64,000 nt of DNA. It comes from Chrysaora quinquecirrha. Lineage: Eukaryota > Cnidaria > Scyphozoa > Semaeostomeae > Pelagiidae. The stretch covers positions 1,464,752-1,528,751 of the forward strand of contig JACTAT010000002.1 in NCBI GenBank assembly GCA_014526335.1, given 5' to 3'. This document shows positions 21,138-30,650 of the stretch, piece by piece. Numbering within the stretch: the stretch's first letter is position 1; each line of letters starts with the position of its first letter. Position numbers and translations under genes: made by a program. The notes beneath the pieces were generated by a model, which saw only the letters and a list, made by a program, of their open reading frames with translations, was not told where the DNA came from and did no database searches.

Positions 21138-22643
21138 CACAGGTAAAAAAGCGTTGAAGTCCAACGTGTAATGCAACGTGAAATCCGCCGTATAATCCTA
21201 CGCTCAATGTAATGCAACGGGCCGTGTAATCCAACGTTACTTTAGACGTGCCCGTGAAATGCAACATGAAATGCAACACTGTGTAATACTACGCGTAATG
21301 CAACACCGTGTAATACTACGTGTAATACGACAACGAGAAATACTACGTGTAATGTTCCACTGAGTATAATACTACGTGTAATGCGACATCGAGTAATACT
21401 ACGCACAATGCAGCACAGAGTTATGCAACAAGATTAGATGCAAAAAATAAACAAATTTCACTTCATAACTTGAATTCAAAATTTCATCAAATGTTACTTA
21501 AAATAATAAAAGCAGTTACAAGTTAATGAGGTATTGGAAAAAATGTTCATCAGAAGGTTGCTGCATCTCGTTCCACCATAAAGTCATCCTTTCCTCAGTC
21601 AACGACATAAGCTTCCATCCAAAGCTCACAAAGCAGTCATACTCAGTACCAACCTGAAATGAATATAGTAAGGTCTAAATATTAGTATATTGTATAATTT
21701 GAACTAACAACATAAAGTTAAAACAGTTTTGATAAACAAGCAGAAAATAGAAAGTAAAACAGCCTTTGAAACAAATATACCTATCTCCACACGTCCTGGA
21801 TTCTTTTCAGTCAGCTTGTTTATCAGGTACATGTTCATCTAAAGATAAAAAATTTGTTTTTTATAAAAACCATTGACAAATATTATTGCATGCTAATATT
21901 TTAACATAATAATGAGATCAGAAAAACACTCACCCAAGTGCACAGATAATGCAAACAGGTGTACAGTATAGTCATTTCCCAAAATATTTGATCACTCCAG
22001 TTTGAATTTCTAGGTGAATCCAATTTGCTTGGCCTGAAATTTAAAGACTATCTGCAATGATATTGAACTGAAGAAATGTGCCTACTTTATCTTATGCTTG
22101 ATTTTGTAAACAAAATAAAATCAGTTATTCAAGATTTTTTGTACTCAAAGGCTGTAATACTTATCTTTAACGCCAGAAAAACAGCTCCTCAGTTCTTTCT
22201 TCAACTTTGTCTGCCTTCTCTTTCTTGACACAGTTTGTAGCGCCAAGGTTCATTTTTTTCTAACTGTCAAATTTCTTATAAATTTCAAATTCAAATATAG
22301 TTCCAAAACAAAGGAATTCCACAACGGAGATTGTACCCAGACCACCAAGGACTTGGGCCGTGTAATCCCACGGAGTATTTTGGCCGTGTAATCCCATTGT
22401 TCTTGAAATGTACCGTTGCATTACACAGGCTGTAGTATTGCATGAGCCATGTAATCCTACAGTGTATTTTCTAATCATGAAATGCAACATTGCATTACAC
22501 GGTGTGATGTAATGTATCGTTGCATTACACTAGTCGTGGTATTACAAGGCCGTGTAATCCCACATTTGCGTGTAATGATCTGGAGGATTATACGTCACGT
22601 TGCATTTCACATTGCGTTGGATTTCACCGCTCTTTTACCTGTG
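21138..22643. mobile_element. 1.5-kb inverted-repeat transposon with TGTAATNCNACG arrays
   Basis: The ends CACAGGTAAAAAAGCG (21138) and its inverse CTCTTTTACCTGTG (to 22643) are followed inward by ~280 bp on each side. These inner blocks consist of short degenerate units GTGTAATNCAACG / AAATGCAACG in opposite orientations. TTTGCTGAA occurs immediately left (21129-21137) and again 6 bp right of the element (22650-22658), a possible 9-bp target duplication as in Mutator-like elements. The middle (21520-22255) holds exon-like coding DNA on the minus strand. Confidence 0.75.
21515..22253 (-). CDS. Multi-exon coding remnant inside the inverted-repeat transposon
   Basis: Minus-strand pieces with splice signals are visible. 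An ATG at 22253 begins MNLGATNCVKKEKADKVEER. An exon at 22033-21934 (acceptor TTTCAG, donor GTGAGT) reads PSKLDSPRNSNWSDQIFWEM and ends in phase. It joins in frame to 21838-21781 (MNMYLINKLTEKNPGRVEI, donor GTATAT). A last exon from 21653 reads VGTEYDCFVSFGWKLMSLTE and ends with TAA after YLINL. The last junction does not fit in phase and the first exon runs into a TAA, so the gene is decayed or my splice choice is wrong. I do not recognise the family. It could be the element's own protein or a captured host gene. Confidence 0.4.
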
Positions 22644-22659
22644 GAAAGTTTTGCTGAAA

Positions 22660-23630
22660 GGAAAAGAACCTAGAAATTTTCCAAGAAAATAGAAACTTTC
22701 AGTGTTCTTGAGATTCCAGGTTGGTGAATTAAAATTGTTGCTTTTGTATGAAAACTTTTGGGTACCTATACTTTCAACCTTGCAATCTGGGCGAGCGAAA
22801 TTTGTAAGTTTTATCAGAGTCCTAAAACGAAAGTAGACACAGAAAAGTCAAAACTTTTCGCTCATTTTGAGAATGCTTGCTTGTTGATAGGACAACATCT
22901 AGATGCGAACTGTCTAAATTGCCAACAATTCCTTTGCTAAACTTGCCGTTTTACTCCTAAAATAGATTCATTTCTATCTGAATCTCGATAATTAATCTGT
23001 TTTTGGGAAAAATTACTCCGCTTTGATAATCAAACTTCAGCCAAGCCATATCTATTTTTCTCGTAAGATAAAGTTTCATGTGTTTTTGCTTCATGAGAGA
23101 AAATTGGACGTGCTCTCTTTTTAAAATTCTGCATAATGTTTATCCCTATTATTGAAAAAAGTGTCGAAATTTCTCAAATATGATTAAGCAAAACCTCACA
23201 GTTTTTTCATTTGTTTTTTTGTTCAAATGTCAATTTCTAGGCAGTTTTCTGCTGGTTGGGGTTAGAAGTTTTCCACTGAAACTACGCCATTATTGAAATT
23301 CGAATTTTGAATTATGCTTTTTCTGAAACGAGGCTCAACGGTTTTGACCACATTTTATTGTGGTTAGACGGGTTTAACCAGAGTTAGTTACTATGACAAC
23401 ACCACATTCCCACCCTCCCTATTTCCCTTCTGTTTTCTCTTCTATCTTCCTTCCGACAGAACTTTTTCATTCTGTTGGACAAGGTGCATTGCCGGCCGGA
23501 AACCGGGTTTTCCATTAGCCAATCACCTGAAAGTAAAAGGTTTATTCAGGCAGGCAAACAGGGCAATGCACAAAATGCCCAATTTTCCTGCCACTTGTCC
23601 CCGTGGGTCTTGGGAACTAACTGCTGAAAA
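22660..23630. other. Non-coding DNA
   Basis: No gene, RNA or recognisable transposon is seen. Confidence 0.4.
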
Positions 23631-23633
23631 ATT

Positions 23634-23745
23634 ATGAGTCGTAGTTTCAGCGTCCAGCATAGACCCAATAGCGAAACTACGACTCATGTAATAAGTCTAG
23701 TGTTCACGTAGAGGTCCTATTTGCCCTGGGTACGAGGTTGCTTTT
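23634..23745. repeat. Fold-back terminal unit
   Basis: ATGAGTCGTAGTTTC ... GAAACTACGACTCATG is a short inverted pair (about 23636-23690) that ends with the full terminal motif GACTCATGTAATAAGTCTAG (23681-23700). The dispersed GTGTTCACGTAGAGGTCCTA unit follows directly. Confidence 0.75.
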
Positions 23746-24284
23746 TGGCATATCCAATCAGATTGCAGAACGGCCCAAATCAAAAGCTGTGATTGGCTGA
23801 TCTATTACTCCCACTTTTTCTGTCTCAAGTTTCGACAATGGCCGCCGAGCTTCGATCAGTTTAGCAACAGCTTTTTCGGGTCAGAAAAGACAACCTGACA
23901 CCTGTATATGCATCAATCCCATATTTAAAGTTAATAAAAAGATCCTTTTTAGTACTAGTTATTTTATTTTTCATGTTCGAGAACAAAAAGTACGAATTTA
24001 GAGAGGTTTTAGGGTTGGCAGTCAAATCAAATTTTAGGCCGCTCAGATGCCATAGCTTTCTCGCGTGCGAAAAGAGGAATTAATGAATTCGGATGCATTT
24101 TTAACTCAGGAAAACTTAGGACAAGCATTTTTCTTTGTACTGATAATTTTTTTTGGATGCTACACACCGAAAAATACAGATTTGAAGACGTTTTAGGGTC
24201 AGTAGTCAGGTAAATTTCTTAGGCCATTCCTTGCACCAGAACGAGGTTCGTCAAAATTAGCACGACTTTTTGACTGAAAGTCAT

Positions 24285-24374
24285 TTATGAGTCGTAGTTG
24301 GAGCGGGGTGGTGTAGTGTGGAGGAGCGTAGACTACGACGAATGTAATAAGTCTAGTTTGAGCTTCCGCCATTA
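24285..24374. repeat. Fold-back terminal unit flanking the retrotransposon
   Basis: ATGAGTCGTAGTTGGAGCGG ... GACTACGACGAATGTAATAA-GTCTAG (24331-24356) is the inverse of 17463-17546, with the same GGAGCGGGGTGGTG centre. The (CAA)-rich target into which the non-LTR element inserted lies just to the right. Confidence 0.75.
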
Positions 24375-24390
24375 ACAACAGCAACAACTA

Positions 24391-25855
24391 ACCAATTAAC
24401 TCGCTATTTACAGAACCAACATACAGTGTAAAAATAAAAGAATATAATCAACTAAAACATCCCAATTCATCAACTAAAAGCGTTCCATATTATGGCTGAA
24501 TAGTTGCAGCACTGTTGGCCAGCAGAATGTCTCCAATCTCTCCAACTGGGATGGCAAATTTACGGAAACGAGATCCTCTTATGCACATGACAGTTGATCT
24601 TAGCAGACTGAAACAAATTTTTCTTTTCACCCAAGCCGAAGTTTCACCAAAAGATAGCTTATGTTTTTCAGATATTATCTCTGACAGTCTGATAAAGAAC
24701 CGCCGAGTTTCTCTGCTCATGCCACCATTAGTAGTGAATACAAGTGGTGTGAAACTGCCATTTTCATTGTTCAAAATGCGCTCGTTATATTTCCGTTTCT
24801 TTGATGACTCCATTGATTTCATAGTTGTGCTAAGAGACTGACAACGGTAGCTTGGAGCGAAGGGATAAAACACCCTTACATCCAAAAATGCTCTTTGCAT
24901 TCGTTGCCAGAGACCGCGCACGCAGATATCCGCTCGCAGCTCATCGTTACCATTTGGTGAAGGTTGAAGGACAGGCTCCTTACTGACATCTTTGCAGACA
25001 GAAGATAGTAGATCTGCTGTGACATTAACGAGATCATTATGCCTCAAAGATACAAAGCAACCAACTTTGCAACATAACGCATGATCAACGCTGAATTTGC
25101 TGTGACAAACACACTCATCAGGGAGCCTTTGTAGCTGCCAGCCATAACGTAGGTAGATGGCATCGAAAAATTCTCTTTTGGTGACATTAAATTCTTCCGA
25201 CTTAAGAGGCAGTGAGGAGAGCCATAGTGAGGCTCCATCGGATTGGGCGATTTCATTGGCTTTCAATTGCTGAGGTGACATAGCAGTACGCAGGTTGGCT
25301 AATAAGTTGCGATGATACTCTTGCTTTGTAAATTGTGCTAATTGAATTTCTGAATCAACAATCATATCTGGGTGAGACCTATTTTGACTAACGATCTTGT
25401 TCACTAGAGTGAGCGTAGACTTACGCGAGGTGTTATACTCAATGTCAGACATTTTGGTGATGATCGGAATAACAAGTCCACCTAATTTCACCGGCAGCGA
25501 TAAAAGCTCACGCTCCTCGTCACTGCATGAGCGGTTTTCACATAGAGCTGGAATAAGTCGATTTCTAATTACGTTTTCAACTGGTTGAAGGTCGTTGCTG
25601 ATGTTTGGGATAGTCCGTAAAACATAGTTAAACTTATGACGATATCCAGCAGTAAAAGCACAGTACGCAGCTTGCGGGTGAAATTTAGCAATTTCTGCTA
25701 AAACGAGAAGCTCCTTGACCCATACGGCAACTTTTGATTCAACAAAGGAATGCCTGAAACCAATATTCCCGATCGCAGCACCTAAATGTCTTTTGCCGTC
25801 AGCAGTAATATTGATTCCAGTGTCATTGAAAATTAACTTCGCGAGCTCTAGCTTA
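24391..25855 (-). pseudogene. Non-LTR retrotransposon: RT thumb region and restriction-like endonuclease domain
   Basis: Continuous minus-strand coding sequence from about 25855 to the stop at 24490. It begins HDKLELAKLIFNDTGI, passes VESKVAVWVKELLVLAEIAK and NVIRNRLIPALCE, and then reaches a zinc-finger-like CVCHSKFSVDHALCC (C-x-C-x7-H) at about 25110-25070. Further on, LRADICVRGLWQ and AFLDVRVFYP (about 24935-24865) match the R..D...(n)..DV core of restriction-like endonucleases in early-branching non-LTR elements of the R2/CRE/NeSL type. The clade is not determined. The 3' UTR is about 24489-24391. Confidence 0.7.
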
Positions 25856-26825
25856 TCATGTTCTGTTTATTAACCAAGATTTGCTTGCCTTGGGGAAATA
25901 ACCAGTTTTGGGACCAAATTTGACAAGCCCTTGCCACCACTGTAAGAGACCCTTAAGTTTACCAGCTGAAACGAGATCATCAGCATAAGCAGCTTGTTTT
26001 GTTTCCGTTGTTGAAATAGATGTAAGAAGAGGGACTGATCCTAGAGCATAAACGGGCATAGCTGCAGGGTCTCCCTGAGTAGTACCTTCTTGAGATGAGA
26101 TCTCTGTGCCTCCAGTGACGAACAACCTTGCTTCATGGTTATAAGAGTTGATGACATAAGTAGCAATGATCGGACAGATGATGCGGATATTATGAAGTAT
26201 AACCTTTCTGTTAATACGGTTAAATGCATTGTCAGCATCAACAAGAAGTACAGCATCACATTCACTGTCACCAAAAATGTCAAACATTGCATGAACTACT
26301 GCTTCACATCCCCACGTTGACCTGCGCACAACTGTAAGTCTCCAGCACTTTCAATAATCTCATCGCGAAATGTTTTCATAACAGCACGACCCATGATGCG
26401 ACGTAAAACCTCGCCTACACCAATTGGCCTCAGACCAGGATTCTTGTAAAAAGGAATCAATTTCGAGGCTAAGAAGGCTTCTAGAGATCCATCAATACCA
26501 CAATATCGCGTTGAACACAATTTCCTGGTCATGGCAGCAATTGACTCGCATAAATTTGTACTATGGATCCCAAAAGATGAAGATGTTAAGATGCGACGCC
26601 ACCCATCAGAGTCAAGATTTGAAGGACCAGACGCACCTTTAACCTCCCTTGCCATTTTTCGGATCAAAGAGCCATCAATATCCTCATACGCATACGAACC
26701 AAATAGAGGCTCGGGACCTTCGAGTAAAAGATCTGCGTGTTTTTCATCACCCATTGGATGTTTATCGCGCAGCAGCTTGATGTTAGCGTCATTAAGAGGA
26801 AGTAAGCCACATGATTTGTTGTCCG
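25856..26825 (-). pseudogene. Non-LTR retrotransposon reverse transcriptase (5'-truncated, frameshifted)
   Basis: RT of the same element. Frame 1 (from the truncated 5' end at 26825 to 26296) includes LRPIGVGEVLRRIMGRAVM and ends LCAGQRG. Frame 2 (26329-25856) includes VLLVDADNAFNRINRK with the first catalytic Asp, SQEGTTQGDPAAMPVYAL and the catalytic YADDLVSAG. Single-base frameshifts at about 26300-26315 and 25860 separate the three pieces. An identical 16-bp ACAACAGCAACAACTA at 24375-24390 and 26826-26841 is the target-site duplication, and coding sequence begins immediately inside it, so this copy is 5'-truncated. Confidence 0.85.
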
Positions 26826-26841
26826 ACAACAGCAACAACTA

Positions 26842-27176
26842 TTTTTTTATTTTAACTTTATTTGAATGAATTGAATTGATGTGAAGGCAGCGAAAACTGC
26901 GACTCATGTAGTAAGTCTATGTTAGACTTGCAGTCAAATTGGTGTTGAGAGTCTATGCAGGGGACTGGGTTCGTGGGTTTGTAATTTTTATGATGTTGGT
27001 TGAAGGGAAGGCAGAAGAATGTTCAACACCAGGCCTAAACTTATATGAAGAATGTAAGATAGTTACAGGAAAGATCTGAGGTGTTTATCAACATATTTAA
27101 TTTTGTCAAACAATGGGTCATTTGTAAGTATTTACAACGTTGTACTTCACTTTGGAGCTTCACTAGCATTATTTAG
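26842..27176. other. Fold-back unit end and upstream DNA of the next gene
   Basis: The terminal motif GACTCATGTAGTAAGTCTA is at 26901-26919. The remainder shows no gene; a pyrimidine/TTTAG acceptor ends at 27176. Confidence 0.5.
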
Positions 27177-29997
27177 TTGGCTGAGCTTGTAGAGTCATGC
27201 AAAGGAATGGATACTGGTGAACAGCTTCCTCTTAGTACTGTTAGTCACAATGAAACATCTATTTTAACTGAGGAAGAAAACAGAGTCCACGGTTCTAATA
27301 TATTGTCTTCAGATGAGCCTAACAAATCAAATGGAACTTCGTCACGCCATATTGGGACGCGACAAAGAAGAGATTCAGAACGTAGGCCGAGTGCCCTAGC
27401 TGTTTTCAACCGACGAATTAGATTGCTCTTCCGCCCTTGGAAATGGCGAAGGAAGGCAAGGAGTAAACAAAGATCCACCTCAGATTCACCAAAAGGTATA
27501 GATGATTATATGCTAAAGTAGTATTTCTTATTTCCTGTTCTTATTTCCTGTTCTTTCTCTTTTAAAAAGTACTGATCTTGATTTGAATGTAGAACATCCA
27601 TAGAAGACATCCTGTGCACCAGACATCCTGCCTCTAAGCCAAGATAAAAGATCAATTTAAGGCAGCCCTTTATAGATACAATCTTTTTTTATAAGAACCA
27701 GGAAATTTCGATTGAGGCTGGCTGTTCTTAAGTTTTTGCCTTTTTTGAGCCTGCAATGTTCTTCATCTGTTCTTGATTCCTTGGTAACTTAGGCAGTAAT
27801 ATTTTTCAGTGCATGTCTGGAATGGTACTAGGTTTGTGTAAAAATTCAGCATGCTTGTCTATTTCTTTTTACATTCAGTCTGACTGTCTTGCTCTCATAT
27901 CAAGTCGATATTCTTAGGGCTTATGAAAAGGTCAGTCTCAGCTTGTTCTAAAAATCTGAGCAAAACCCAGGCTCGTGTTGTTATAAAATTGTTCTTATAT
28001 AAAAAAAGAGTGTATAGTAAATTGACCTATTATGAAAAAGAAATCTAGCCTCCTAATTAAAAAATCTAGCCTTATTTTACATTTAGGCCTACCCATTTTA
28101 GATCCATTCAAGCACTAGTGTAGATGAAAAAGATTAAAAAAAAATTGTTCATCTTCACATTTGTGAATATGGCTCTGTTGATTCTATAAAAATAGGTACA
28201 AATGTCAGGGTGCACACACCAGAGAATGTACTGACCAAATGGACTTCATGCCAAAAGAAACAATAGATCTATTGTTTCATAATTGAAATAATAGTCTAGG
28301 CTATTTTTTTGAAAGATCTATGCCACTAGGCCGATAAAGTTTCAGACTCCATGCCAGAGATTTCCTGCATAGGCTACATTGAATGCACACTTGTACAAAT
28401 GCTTTCAAGACATTTTGCTCAACTTCCTTTTCACCCAGCCTGCTAAGACATTTTGCCCAACCCAACATGGTCAATTTGCCCAACCTGAAATAACACAGAC
28501 AACTTCTTTTGAAAAATTTGAAATAGAGATGTTTTTACAATAATTTTCGTACTTATAAAATGGCTGACAAAACCTTTTTATCTGACCAAAATTAACTTAA
28601 GTAGAAAGTAGGATTAACTTAGGATTTCAATGAAAATTCATTATTTTTTAAGGATTTCAAGACCCTTATTTCTTAATTTTAAGAGCACACATCTGATTTT
28701 GAAGACCCCCCAGTGTGGATTCCAAATCTGCCCATCACTCCTGGCCACTTTTGCTTTGAAGTCACCCTGTATTAAGATGACTATATGGTATATACGTTAT
28801 TAATCATAACAAACATATATATTACCTATTATGTATTATATACTGTGCTACAGCTATAATTTTATTTTCTAAATTCTTTTAGTTCCGTGTCTTTTCGTTA
28901 CAAGTAATAAGTTCCCTGCAACTTATATTTTCTGACAATGAAACAATCATTTTCTCGCTCAATGTGTGATCTTTCAAATCTTTGTAAGAAACCTTCTTAA
29001 TATCTGCTAAATGATGGAAGATATTGTTTCGTCCAGTAATCTATATGCTTTAAGAATAAACTTCATTTTGTCCCTGTCTATTAAATAGGAACAAATCGGA
29101 ACAAATAGTAGAACTACGGTCAATTCTAGTTTTTCGCTTTCACTCTTTCTTTGCTTCTTTGGACTGTAAGGATTCATCCCACTTTTGACCAGTTTTTTGA
29201 AAATCCATTTTGATTTCTGCTGAAAATCTGCTCTAGTCAGAGAGACTTGGTTCTTGTCTTTTTCCAAGTATTGTTTTGGATTGTATTGTTTTGAAACCCT
29301 ATTTTGTGTTTATATTGCTGTTCTATTTTTGGAGGAAAAATCCTCATGTATAGACATTTGAATGACAAATATTTATGATATCAGGATCATACATACTATA
29401 CCCCCATTTTATGTACTTTTGTTTATGATTTTTGGAGTAAAAATCCCCATTTAGACAAGGAGAATACTGAACATTAGGGAAATGTCTCCTTGTAGAAGGC
29501 AATGAATAGCTCATAGGAGAATGAAGTATTTTGCTGTGCAAAGTTTGTTAACTATAGTAAACTTGAATGATGTAGAATGCTCCAATGGATTTGAAATTGG
29601 AGTATCAAGGAGGGATTTCTATTGTTATCCTTTGGAGTTTTGTTTTTCTCTTTAAATGTGAACCCTTCTCTGTGTACTATGAAATCATAACGCATTATTT
29701 CCAACATTGTAGAACAAAAGAAAGTCGAAGAGAATACAGATACAATCAAAGATATCTGCTCTTCAGCTCCAGACCTTAGCGAACCTATCAACACACCAAC
29801 AAGACACCTAGAGATTGTGCCATACATCCCACCTCTTCATTTGACTGGCATTAACCAAACAGACGCTACATTGCTTCAGAAAAGTAAAGAGGATCTGGAA
29901 CATCAAGAAAATACCGAGTTCCAAAGCAAAGAAATAGCTGCTACTCAGAATACATCAGAGATTCAATTAAATCTAGTCAACAGGAAGAAATTTCCTG
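27177..29997 (+). CDS. Partial gene, two exons, possibly PHACTR-like N-terminus
   Basis: Exon 27177-27495 follows a TTTAG acceptor and ends at a donor in phase 1. Exon 29713-29997 joins in the same phase and ends at CCTG|GTATGC. The protein is Ser/Glu-rich, with a basic FNRRIRLLFRPWKWRRKARS in the first exon and EIVPYIPPLHLTGINQTD in the second. The F-KPWKWR-K motif is characteristic of the N-terminus of phosphatase and actin regulators (PHACTR), but no RPEL repeat or C-terminal PP1-binding segment is seen. Further exons could be in the 500-N gap just downstream. An upstream exon is implied by the acceptor, although ATG at 27207 could also start translation. The 2.2-kb intron holds a MITE A copy. 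Confidence 0.4.
27677..28019 (+). mobile_element. MITE family A, copy 2
   Basis: Same interior as 2004-2369 (TATAAGAACCAGGAAATTTC at the left end, AAAAGAGTGTATAGTA at the right). It is intronic in the PHACTR-like gene. Confidence 0.8.
28020..29712. other. Intron of the PHACTR-like gene, remaining part
   Basis: AT-rich DNA with no recognisable coding exon or transposon protein. The acceptor TTCCAACATTGTAG ends at 29712. Confidence 0.45.
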
Positions 29998-30085
29998 GTA
30001 TGCACTGCTCTTTTTCTTTTCTTCCTATTCATGCTAGGCTTTTTTGGCTTATCACTAACAAGGGCAGATCTAAAAAGGCCCCAAC

Positions 30086-30585
30086 NNNNNNNNNNNNNNN
30101 NNNNNNNNNNNNNNNNNNNNNNNNNNNNNNNNNNNNNNNNNNNNNNNNNNNNNNNNNNNNNNNNNNNNNNNNNNNNNNNNNNNNNNNNNNNNNNNNNNNN
30201 NNNNNNNNNNNNNNNNNNNNNNNNNNNNNNNNNNNNNNNNNNNNNNNNNNNNNNNNNNNNNNNNNNNNNNNNNNNNNNNNNNNNNNNNNNNNNNNNNNNN
30301 NNNNNNNNNNNNNNNNNNNNNNNNNNNNNNNNNNNNNNNNNNNNNNNNNNNNNNNNNNNNNNNNNNNNNNNNNNNNNNNNNNNNNNNNNNNNNNNNNNNN
30401 NNNNNNNNNNNNNNNNNNNNNNNNNNNNNNNNNNNNNNNNNNNNNNNNNNNNNNNNNNNNNNNNNNNNNNNNNNNNNNNNNNNNNNNNNNNNNNNNNNNN
30501 NNNNNNNNNNNNNNNNNNNNNNNNNNNNNNNNNNNNNNNNNNNNNNNNNNNNNNNNNNNNNNNNNNNNNNNNNNNNNNNNNNNNN
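30086..30585. other. Assembly gap (500 N)
   Basis: Exactly 500 N between the PHACTR-like exons and IQUB. It may hide the end of the former and the 5' UTR of the latter. Confidence 0.99.
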
Positions 30586-30650
30586 GATTTTGTGAGTAGA
30601 TTACTTTGCAGCTAGTTACAGAGCTCTTGAACCAATTAAAAAACAGAAAG

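Noticed and set aside
30612..30650. Extending IQUB upstream of ATG 30651 to the acceptor at 30611
   Set aside because: The codons are open, but the phase does not match the previous visible exon (29997), and MDEKD at 30651 gives a sensible acidic N-terminus.
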